Shown: in pieces, positions 16,105 to 23,742 of the stretch
Layout of the letters: each line of letters opens with the position of its first letter
Position numbering within the stretch: the first letter of the stretch is position 1
Assembly (NCBI GenBank): GCA_937907455.1
Contig: CALESQ010000054.1
Location: 1 to 27,823, forward strand
DNA length: 27,823 bases
From: an uncultured Caldilineales bacterium
GTDB taxonomy: Bacteria; Chloroflexota; Anaerolineae; JAAEKA01
Direction of reading: 5' to 3'
Program-made: the position numbers and the translations under genes
The notes under the pieces: model-generated
Databases searched by the model: none
The model's input: only the letters and a program-made list of their open reading frames with translations
What the model was told of the DNA's origin: nothing

Positions 16105-18912
16105 TCAGTTGACTATGTTTGAAAAGCGCAGCAAGCCGTGGGTATGTGCCATCAGCAGGACCAAATCACCAGTGACAGGGTCTGGCACGGCCAGCAGGTC
16201 AAACGCGTGATCCCAGGGCCAGCCGGGACGTCGCCCCAACGAACGTTTATTGCCTTGTTGATCAATAGCTATTACTTCACCGCTTTCTTTCAGGACAAAG
16301 GCAAGTGTATTACCCTCTGGCTGCACACCTGGAATCAGGGAAATAATGTCGTTAACAAAGAAAGCCACTTCGCGGGGAGACTGGCCCGGTTGCCAGCGGT
16401 AGAGAACGTTGCGTTGAGTGGCCCCGGCAGCAATGAATAACAGTTCGAGATCGGAGCCGGGACTGCGGGTAACGTTGTAAACCTGCGCGGTGTCTACCAG
16501 TTGCTGCCAGTTCCAGGCGTTTCCTGCAGGGTTGCTATAGATGCCGGTATCCGTGGCGATATAAACAGCCTGGTCAGGCGCGCTGGCATACACATCATAA
16601 ACGATGTTCCAGCCGTAAATGTTCACATCTGCGAAAAGTTGCCAGGTAGTGCCGCTATCTATGCTGCCGTATAGCTGATTATTGATCACTGCAAGCGCAA
16701 CGTTACCGATAGTGGCCAAACGTTGCGCATAAGCCTGCGTAGAAGGCAGGTTTTCGCCAACCTGACGCCAGCGCACCCCGCTGCTGTCACTGCGATACAT
16801 CTTGCCATCCCAAAGGATCATGCTGATACGCCGCGGGTTAAGGGCATCAATGCTCATGGTTTGTACGCCGCGCACCGTGCCGGGGAACTCGCTGTCGCCG
16901 CCCGTTTCCGCTTCACCGGTGGGCAGGTCTTGCTGATAGATGTTCCAGGTGCGGCCTTGCTGGGTGCAACCAACGCCGATGTTGCTGGTGCCCGCGCAGA
17001 TCATCAGTTCGGGGGCTGCGTCGGGCTGCTGGGTCCATGTGGCCGCCAGCGAGGAAACCGTATCGCGCGGGAAGTTTTCCAGCGGTTGCCAGGCAGATTG
17101 ACGTTGCCGTAGGTTGAGGGTGAGCACCAGCACCGGCAATGCCAGCAAACTAAACAGAACCAATGTTATCCAACCCAGGCGACGAACCCAGCGCGCCTGG
17201 TTTTGAGCTTCGATCTGGGCACGGCGTAGCTCGGCCTGGCGGTGAATTTCCTGTTCCTGTGCCGTAGCCAGGGCATGCTGGCTGGCTTGCAGAAACTCTA
17301 GTTCGAGGTTGGTCAGCTCATCTCCGGTTTCCGAGATAAAGCGCGTGGCCTCATCCAGCAACGTGGCCGTGAGCAGGGCGCCATCGTTGCGCTTGAGCAT
17401 CACCCACTGTTCGGCGGCATCGGCCAGACGCTGACGCTGGCGAATGCGCTCGCGCTCTTCATCCAGCCAGTCTACCAGCCGCGGCCAGTTGCGCACCAGC
17501 GCTTCGTGGGCGATTTCCACCTGGGTATCACCCGGCACATCACCTTCGGTTACGCGTACCAGGCGGGCATCAATCAATTTTTGCAGCACGCGGCTCACGC
17601 GTTCTCCTGCTTCGCCGCTGCGAAAGAGGGTGTCACGGCGCACGCGATTGCTGGTGATCTCCAGACCATCGCCGGTGCGCACCAGCCGCAGCAAAATGCG
17701 TCGTGCGGTGATCTGTTGCTCCGGGATCAGGTTGTTGTAGAAGGCATCGGCGCTGTTTGCCAGTGCCAGCCGTCCCCCACCCAGGGCGCGATAAGCATCC
17801 CAGGTGATATAGTTGTGCTCGCGGTGTTCCCACAGTTTCAGCAGAGTAAATTGCAGCAGCGGCAAGGCAGCCGGCTCGCCCAGAATGTCTTGCAGCAGGG
17901 TATCTACCAGGCCCTGTTCAAACTTCAGGCCGATGCGGGCCGCAGGGGCCTCGATGGCTGAGCGCAGCTCTGCGGCATTGAGCGGGGTGATGCGAATGCT
18001 GTGCTGCTCAAAATACGGCTGAAAGCCGGGCAAACGTGCCACCTGGCTTTCAAAATCCGTGCGCATGGTAAGAATCAGCGTGTGGCGTAGCTCTGGAGCC
18101 TGGAACAGGGCCAGCAGGCAGGCAACGAAAGCGCGTCGCCCGGTGTCATCAAAGCACAGCGTAAAGACCTCTTCGAACTGGTCCACCACCAGCAGCACCG
18201 GAGTGTGGGTTTCCTGTTGCAGCAAGGAGCCGATATGAGCCGGGTTTTGCGCCATGGCCTCAGCTTGTTGGCTGATCCAGGCATCATCGCCCTGACCTTC
18301 AGGCAACAGCGAGGCCAGAGTCCGTGCCAGATTGTGCAGCGGGTCAGAGCCGGGCACCATGCGCGGCAAATAACGCCACTTGGCGCTGCCCCTTACCGCG
18401 CCGGATTTCAGCGCAGGCAGCAGGCCGGCCAACACCAGTGATGATTTACCGCTGCCGGAAGGCCCCACCACGGCAAGCAGGCGCTGACGTTGCAGGCGCG
18501 TCAAGGCACTTTCGACCAGGCGCTCGCGACCGAAGAACAGATCCTGCTTCACCTCAGAAAAGGCATCCAGGCCCACATAAGGGCATTGCTCGTCAGGCAG
18601 TTCAGGAGCCAGGTTCCAGTCGAATTCTGCCAAAGCCGCGTCGGGCGGCTCCACTCCCGCCCGGTAAAGGATTGCTGACCAATAGTCCAGCAAACTTTGC
18701 GCCAGCTCGCGCTCGTCGTTGTTGTCCAGCAGCACGCCAATGCCTTGTCCCTGCTCGGTAAACAGGCGTGCCTGGCTAAGCAGTTCCGGTGTGCTGCCAT
18801 AAGGACGATGCAACGCCAGCAGGTCGTGATGAGCGGCGCGCAGGGCGGCAAGCGACGTGTAGATGATAGGTTGAGAGGTATCGGACTGGTTCAAGGTACA
18901 CCTGTCAGGCAA
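16105..18912 (-). CDS. Membrane-anchored nSTAND1-type NTPase with C-terminal Asp-box-like repeats
   Basis: 935 residues from TTG 18912 (a second TTG at 18894 has an AGGTG site and is as likely). Residues 18-100 are a helical domain; CPYVGLDAF and FFGRE (110-130) are the usual entry to the nSTAND1 NTPase. Walker A is GPSGSGKS (150-157), Walker B LLVVDQFEE (240-248), followed by a winged-helix-like region (IAHEALVRNWPRL, about 467-479). A coiled coil (535-575) leads to one membrane helix (581-600). Residues 640-810 carry Asp-box-like units such as SIDSGTTW (750-757) and SDSSGVRW (708-715), so a beta-propeller is likely. STAND proteins act as ligand-triggered switches. It follows the CHAT protease gene with overlap or a 10-base gap, so the two form an operon. 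Confidence 0.88.
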   Translation of the reverse strand: MPDRCTLNQSDTSQPIIYTSLAALRAAHHDLLALHRPYGSTPELLSQARLFTEQGQGIGVLLDNNDERELAQSLLDYWSAILYRAGVEPPDAALAEFDWNLAPELPDEQCPYVGLDAFSEVKQDLFFGRERLVESALTRLQRQRLLAVVGPSGSGKSSLVLAGLLPALKSGAVRGSAKWRYLPRMVPGSDPLHNLARTLASLLPEGQGDDAWISQQAEAMAQNPAHIGSLLQQETHTPVLLVVDQFEEVFTLCFDDTGRRAFVACLLALFQAPELRHTLILTMRTDFESQVARLPGFQPYFEQHSIRITPLNAAELRSAIEAPAARIGLKFEQGLVDTLLQDILGEPAALPLLQFTLLKLWEHREHNYITWDAYRALGGGRLALANSADAFYNNLIPEQQITARRILLRLVRTGDGLEITSNRVRRDTLFRSGEAGERVSRVLQKLIDARLVRVTEGDVPGDTQVEIAHEALVRNWPRLVDWLDEERERIRQRQRLADAAEQWVMLKRNDGALLTATLLDEATRFISETGDELTNLELEFLQASQHALATAQEQEIHRQAELRRAQIEAQNQARWVRRLGWITLVLFSLLALPVLVLTLNLRQRQSAWQPLENFPRDTVSSLAATWTQQPDAAPELMICAGTSNIGVGCTQQGRTWNIYQQDLPTGEAETGGDSEFPGTVRGVQTMSIDALNPRRISMILWDGKMYRSDSSGVRWRQVGENLPSTQAYAQRLATIGNVALAVINNQLYGSIDSGTTWQLFADVNIYGWNIVYDVYASAPDQAVYIATDTGIYSNPAGNAWNWQQLVDTAQVYNVTRSPGSDLELLFIAAGATQRNVLYRWQPGQSPREVAFFVNDIISLIPGVQPEGNTLAFVLKESGEVIAIDQQGNKRSLGRRPGWPWDHAFDLLAVPDPVTGDLVLLMAHTHGLLRFSNIVN

Positions 18913-21151
18913 GCAACAAAAAGGCGTCGGCTAAAGGTTGGGCTACGGTGCGCAACTCGTGACACAGATCTTTCAGATCGGTATCTACACGGTAGAAGCG
19001 TTGGGCAATATCGCGGCGATAGCGTGAAAATTCCTGGCGTACTTTATGCGGGTTGGTAGAGGCAAGGGCCTGCTCAAGCAGGCCGCTGGTGCGCAGGATG
19101 GCAACCGCCCAGTCTTGCTGCGGGTCGCCGCACATCTGCATCACGCTCTGACTGAGGTCCTTCCATACCAGAGTCAGCTCGCTGATACTCATATTCAACG
19201 TGCTTTCAACGCGGCGCAACTCCAGATCTATTTCCTGCCAGCGATCATGGTCATCCACCAGTCGGGCGATTTGTAGGCGCAAACTGCCCAACGCGCTAAT
19301 GCCTGTATCCAGCCGGCCGCGATAGGTAGACGCCAATTGTGTCAGGGCTACATCGGCGTGCAGGGCTTTCATGCCGCTTTCAATAGATTCCAGACGCAGG
19401 GCGCGGGCTGCGGCGTTTAAACGCTGGTTGATGCGGCTGGGGTAAAGGTCAAGTACACGTTTCATCAGACGCAAGGCGTGGCGTAACTGTTCGGTATCGG
19501 TGCTTTCTGCCGCCTGGGCCAGCAGGTAATCGGCCTGCTCCAATTGCCCGATCCAGTTTTGTTCCTCGGCGGGCATCCCCGGCCTGGCCTGTACGGCTTG
19601 TAGCTCTTGCAGCAAGTGATGCAGGCTGCTTTGATGCGCACTGAGTACATCGCGGGAAAGCGCATCGCCGGGAAACCGTGTCAGCTCACGCGTCAGGCTG
19701 TTGTAGCAAAGAAATTCCACGGTATGCAAGTGGTCGTGGAAGTCCTTGTAATTGTTGAGCAGCGCTATCTGCGCGCCGGCGGCTTCAAAGTCGGTTTGAA
19801 AAGAAGCCAGGGTGGCACGAAAGCGGGGACGATTGTACAACTCTACCAGCAGGGCAATGCCCTCGCCAACGGCTTGCAGCGTTTGTTGGTTTTTGCTGCT
19901 GCCAGCCGCAGCCAATGCCCACAGATGGCCGTCGCCTGCGTGCATAATCAGCCGCGGGGCTATCCAATCTGAGCTATTCACTTGGGTGAACAACGCCTTG
20001 CGGCCTTCGGTAAGCGCTGATTCCACCGGCTGCCCCTGGGCCAAGGCTGAATAGAACTCATAGCTGAAAAGCAGCGCTGCCTGGTCCGAGATGGTGCTGT
20101 GCATCGCCAGCACGGCAGGCACTCCCTGGCTGACCAGGGCATTGGCGATGCCGCCAAAGGGATTGTGGGGGCCGTTGCGCGCCGTGGAACAACCGTTGAG
20201 TACTGCCAGGCGCAGCGAAGTGGCATCAGCCACAATGGTTGCCAGGTCGCGGGCGCTCACCGCTGCCGCATTGCCTTGCGGATTGCAAAACAGCAGCGCA
20301 CCTTCACCGCTGGCCGCCGAAAAGCTGCCGTGCCCAATGAAATGCAGGATATGATAGGCCCGGTTGCGCAGTTCCCGCTGTAAAGCAGACAAGGTCGGCA
20401 TGTCCAGACGCGTCAGCGTGGCGCTGCCGCTGGCCAGCAAAGGCTGCATGGCCTGCTGCAATACCGTCCATTCCTGATTTTTATCCAACGCGGGCAGATC
20501 GTGCGGGGTAGACAGGACAACAAGAATATTAAGCGGCAAGGCGCTGGCCAGCGGCGCCGCTTTTTGCGGCAGCTCCAGAAAGTGAACCAGCGGCGTTTCG
20601 CCGGACAGCGCCAGATAGCGATCACCTGCCGAGTAGAACAATGCCTCCCACGGCAGCGCCATCAATTCAGGGGCCTGGTTTAGCCGCAGACGGATGCGCA
20701 ACCCGCACTGATGCTGCTGCGCGTTGACCTGGCTGGCGGCCAGGCGAGCCAAAATATCATCACAGAATACGGCACGAAACAAGGTCTGGCCGATCTGCTG
20801 CATGGATGCCTGCGCGCTGGGCACGGTACTGCTTAACGTCTCCGCCTCTGGTTGATAATGAAAAAGCTCTGCAGCCAGCGCTGCGGCTGGAATATGAACG
20901 CGCACCTGGCCTGCTGGCGACTGCACGACATGCAGCAGGTAGCCCCCGGAATCAGGAGCAATTTCCAGGTCAAAATCCAGATACGTTCGGCGTTGCAAAA
21001 AAGCAGACAAAATACAGTGTTTGGGTTCGGGGAAGGTGGCTCTGCGCGATTCTTTAATTGTACATTCTTTTGCTAATCCTGCAATTTTCTGAGCGAAATT
21101 CGTTGATCTTGTGCAATATATAAAAGACCACAGTGTTGTGGTTGCGGGCAT
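18905..21151 (-). CDS. CHAT-domain (caspase-like) protease with long helical C-terminus
   Basis: 748 residues at the longest. The start is uncertain: the first recognisable domain residue is near 58 (YLDFDLEI), so a TTG around 20998-21010 may be used instead of ATG 21151, which has no ribosome-binding site. The CHAT peptidase domain spans about 160-415. ILHFIGHG gives the catalytic His274 and AVLNGCSTA the catalytic Cys321; NPFGGIANALVSQGVPAVLAM follows as usual. Residues 415-748 are almost all helix with leucine-rich stretches and match no family I know. CHAT proteases (including the TPR-CHAT of type III-E CRISPR) are clan CD enzymes activated by partners. Here the partner is likely the nSTAND gene directly downstream. 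Confidence 0.87.
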   Translation of the reverse strand: MPATTTLWSFIYCTRSTNFAQKIAGLAKECTIKESRRATFPEPKHCILSAFLQRRTYLDFDLEIAPDSGGYLLHVVQSPAGQVRVHIPAAALAAELFHYQPEAETLSSTVPSAQASMQQIGQTLFRAVFCDDILARLAASQVNAQQHQCGLRIRLRLNQAPELMALPWEALFYSAGDRYLALSGETPLVHFLELPQKAAPLASALPLNILVVLSTPHDLPALDKNQEWTVLQQAMQPLLASGSATLTRLDMPTLSALQRELRNRAYHILHFIGHGSFSAASGEGALLFCNPQGNAAAVSARDLATIVADATSLRLAVLNGCSTARNGPHNPFGGIANALVSQGVPAVLAMHSTISDQAALLFSYEFYSALAQGQPVESALTEGRKALFTQVNSSDWIAPRLIMHAGDGHLWALAAAGSSKNQQTLQAVGEGIALLVELYNRPRFRATLASFQTDFEAAGAQIALLNNYKDFHDHLHTVEFLCYNSLTRELTRFPGDALSRDVLSAHQSSLHHLLQELQAVQARPGMPAEEQNWIGQLEQADYLLAQAAESTDTEQLRHALRLMKRVLDLYPSRINQRLNAAARALRLESIESGMKALHADVALTQLASTYRGRLDTGISALGSLRLQIARLVDDHDRWQEIDLELRRVESTLNMSISELTLVWKDLSQSVMQMCGDPQQDWAVAILRTSGLLEQALASTNPHKVRQEFSRYRRDIAQRFYRVDTDLKDLCHELRTVAQPLADAFLLLA

Positions 21152-21164
21152 CCTGTGGTAGACT
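21136..21164 (+). promoter_or_regulatory. Possible leaderless promoter for the hydrolase-synthetase gene
   Basis: TTGTGG (21136-21141), a 17-base spacer and TAGACT (21159-21164), with TGG giving an extended -10. Seven bases then separate it from ATG 21172, so the RNA would start at the ATG. No Shine-Dalgarno site is visible, which fits leaderless translation. The hexamers are only partial matches to consensus. Confidence 0.35.
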
Positions 21165-21171
21165 GCGCGCC

Positions 21172-23661
21172 ATGAAACGTGAACTGCGCGGTATCAAACG
21201 AAGCGATATCCAACTGGATTTTGACCTGTACCGGGTGAACGTGCCCATGCCGGGCGTGTCGGGCCAGGAATTAAGCGTGATAGATATTCGCCCGCCGGGG
21301 GTGGAACATACCATCCTGTTTGTGCATGGTTATGCCGGCAGCGTGGAAACCTGGGAGCATCAGATCAACACCTTTGGCCGGGAATACCGTGTGGTAGCGC
21401 CTGATCTGCGCGGCCACGGCCAAAGCGATGCGCCCTACACCCGTTACACCATGCAGGAATTGGTAGCTGATCTGTATGCCATCACGCAATACCTGAACCT
21501 GCCGCCCACCTTTACCCTGGTAGGACATTCCTTTGGCGGTTCGATTTGTGTGGAATATGCCAGCGCCCATCCAGAGCAGATCGCGCATCTGGTGCTGATT
21601 GCTACAGCCGGTGAATACCCCGTTCCGAAGCTGGCCGCCATGGCCTATCGCCTGCCCACGGCGATCCTGCGTCCGGTGTGGGACTATCGCCCGCGCTGGA
21701 ACGCTGAATTGCATGTGATGAAGCGCATGGCCGTGAACAATATGCTGCAATGGCGCGGCTGGGGCATTATGCGCAGCCTGCATGTGCCCACACTGGTGAT
21801 CACGGGCGAGCGCGACACCTATTTCCCGCGCCAGGTGGTGGAGCAGGTAGCCGATACCATCCCCGGAGCCGAGCGGGTAGACGTGGGGGCTTCCAAGCAC
21901 AAGATCCAACTGGAGCGCCACGAGGCGGTGAACCGCGCCATTGCGCGCTTTATTCAAACCGAAAGTGCCGTTATCAGTCGCCGCCATCAGGCTGCTGAAG
22001 CCCAAGCCGAGCAGTCCCGTCCCTGGTTGAAGGGCTATGACAAAGCTACGCCGCGCACTCTGCCCATTCCTGACCGGCCTGTTTCTGATTTTCTGGCGGG
22101 CGCGGCTGATTGGTTCCCTAAACGCACGGCTATTCTGTTCGACCGTCGTCGGCTGAACTACGCACGATTGAACCAACGCGCCAACCAGTTTTCGCAGGTG
22201 TTGCATGGTTTGGGTATCCGTCCGGGAGATCGAACGATGATCTTTTTACCCAACATGCCGGAACTGGTGATTGCCTATTACGGCGCGCTGCGCGCCGGCG
22301 GGGTGGTGGTGCTGCCAGCGCTTAACGGCGATTTGGGGCAGGTGATGGCGCAGGCCAGAGCCGCAGGGGTGGAGGTGCTGGTTACATTGCAGGAGCTGGA
22401 TGATTTTGCTCAGACCGCTGTGGTAGAAGGAGGCGTGCGGGATGTGGTGACCGTGCCTTTGCCGCAGCGACTGTCGCCGGAAGCGCGCCAGGCGATGGTA
22501 CGCACCATTGGTCTGGGAGATGCCGGCAGTGCCATCCCGCGGCGGCACAGCCTGCGGGCCATGACCGAATTGATGCAGGACGCGCCGCCGCAAAGCCTTG
22601 ATTTGCCCCTGGGCGCCGACGATTTGGCAGTGATTGCTTATACCGATGGCGAGCGTCACCCTGTGCGCGGCGTTTGTCTGACTCACGGCAATTTGGCGGC
22701 TAACACGTTGCAACTGCGCCACTGGCTGCACGATTTGCAGTATGGCAAAGAGGTGTTTCTATCGGTGTTGCCCATGTTGCACAGCTATGGCATGTTGGCG
22801 GCTATGAACCTGCCGGTTGCGGTGGGTGCTACCATGGTGATGCCAACTGGCTTTATCATTCAGGAAATTTTGGACCTGATCTGGCGACACCAACCCACTG
22901 TTTTTCCCGGTCAACCGGCCATGTTTGCCACACTCAGCCGCGTGGCTAATTTGCCGGGCTATGGCTTTGCTTCGATTCGCACCTGCCTCAGCAGCGGCGA
23001 GACCTTGCCGGTGGAGGTACACGAAGCGTTTGAGCGTGTCACCCGTCGGCGTTTGCTCAACAGCTATGGCCTGACCGAGGCATCGGGCATTACCCATGCC
23101 CAGCCGTTGGCCGGCCCGCGCAAGATCGGCTCGGTGGGGCTGCCGCTGCCCAACACCGAAGCCAAGATTGTGGATCCAGAAAGCGGGGCCGATTTGCCAC
23201 CCGGTCAGCCGGGCGCGTTGTGGGTGCGCGGGCCGCAGGTGATGGCGGGCTATTGGCGCAGCACCGCGCCTGACGATGACTTGCGTCAGGGCTGGCTTAA
23301 CACCGGCGACCTGGCGCTGATGGACAGCGAAGGCTTCTTTCGCGTGCTGGGAAGCCCGCGCACCGCACTGCTTACACCTGCCGGGCCGGTGTTCAGCCGT
23401 GACATTGAAGAAGTGCTGTACGAAAACAATGCCGTGCAAGAGGCCGCGGTGGTTGGCAGGGACAACGGCGCGGGTCTCAGCGAGCCGGTGGCCTGGGTGG
23501 TGCCGCGCCCTGGCGCAACCCTCACGGCCGAGGAACTGATCAATTTTTGCCGTCACCGCTTGGGGGCTGATGCAGCGCCGCGCAGTGTGGAGTTTTGTGA
23601 GACCCTGCCGCGCTCGGCTACCGGCAAGGTGTTGCGCTCGGCGTTGAACGACAAGGGGTAA
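21172..23661 (+). CDS. Alpha/beta hydrolase fused to an acyl-CoA-synthetase-like (ANL) domain
   Basis: 829 residues. The first 265 form an alpha/beta hydrolase: oxyanion loop VHGYAG, nucleophile GHSFGG (Ser120), acid GERD (Asp215) and His243 in SKHK. After a linker, residues 300-829 resemble AMP-forming ligases. YGLTEASG (632-639), NTGDLA (710-715) and PRSATGK with Lys819 are intact. The ATP P-loop, usually YTSGTTGxPKG, reads YTDGERHPVRG (490-500), and the A8 hinge is also altered (GSPRTALL). The ligase half may therefore be weak, use a changed chemistry, or be non-catalytic. ATG 21172 is chosen over GTG 21133, which would run through the promoter. It is divergent from the CHAT gene and ends at a strong terminator. 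Substrate unknown. Confidence 0.88.
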   Translation: MKRELRGIKRSDIQLDFDLYRVNVPMPGVSGQELSVIDIRPPGVEHTILFVHGYAGSVETWEHQINTFGREYRVVAPDLRGHGQSDAPYTRYTMQELVADLYAITQYLNLPPTFTLVGHSFGGSICVEYASAHPEQIAHLVLIATAGEYPVPKLAAMAYRLPTAILRPVWDYRPRWNAELHVMKRMAVNNMLQWRGWGIMRSLHVPTLVITGERDTYFPRQVVEQVADTIPGAERVDVGASKHKIQLERHEAVNRAIARFIQTESAVISRRHQAAEAQAEQSRPWLKGYDKATPRTLPIPDRPVSDFLAGAADWFPKRTAILFDRRRLNYARLNQRANQFSQVLHGLGIRPGDRTMIFLPNMPELVIAYYGALRAGGVVVLPALNGDLGQVMAQARAAGVEVLVTLQELDDFAQTAVVEGGVRDVVTVPLPQRLSPEARQAMVRTIGLGDAGSAIPRRHSLRAMTELMQDAPPQSLDLPLGADDLAVIAYTDGERHPVRGVCLTHGNLAANTLQLRHWLHDLQYGKEVFLSVLPMLHSYGMLAAMNLPVAVGATMVMPTGFIIQEILDLIWRHQPTVFPGQPAMFATLSRVANLPGYGFASIRTCLSSGETLPVEVHEAFERVTRRRLLNSYGLTEASGITHAQPLAGPRKIGSVGLPLPNTEAKIVDPESGADLPPGQPGALWVRGPQVMAGYWRSTAPDDDLRQGWLNTGDLALMDSEGFFRVLGSPRTALLTPAGPVFSRDIEEVLYENNAVQEAAVVGRDNGAGLSEPVAWVVPRPGATLTAEELINFCRHRLGADAAPRSVEFCETLPRSATGKVLRSALNDKG

Positions 23662-23691
23662 ACGGCGAGAGGGCAGGGGTGCATCCGGCAT

Positions 23692-23726
23692 AAAAAAGAG
23701 CCTCATGCTACATGAGGCTCTTTTTT
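23692..23726. terminator. Perfect bidirectional intrinsic terminator
   Basis: AAAAAAGAGCCTCATG (23692-23707) pairs perfectly with CATGAGGCTCTTTTTT (23711-23726) around CTA. Six A and six T flank the GC-rich part, so it works for both converging genes: the hydrolase-synthetase from the left and metG from the right. Confidence 0.95.
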
Positions 23727-23742
23727 ATTGGTTGGTCGGCGG

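Noticed and set aside
18905..21151. Classic caspase-gasdermin or TPR-CHAT system
   Set aside because: No gasdermin-like gene is adjacent and no TPR repeats are visible in the CHAT protein; only the CHAT/nSTAND pairing can be supported.
21172..23661. OleB-OleC fusion of long-chain olefin synthesis
   Set aside because: OleB is a dehalogenase-like enzyme with an Asp nucleophile, whereas this hydrolase has Ser120 in GHSFGG. The ligase P-loop is degenerate, and no OleA or OleD gene is nearby.
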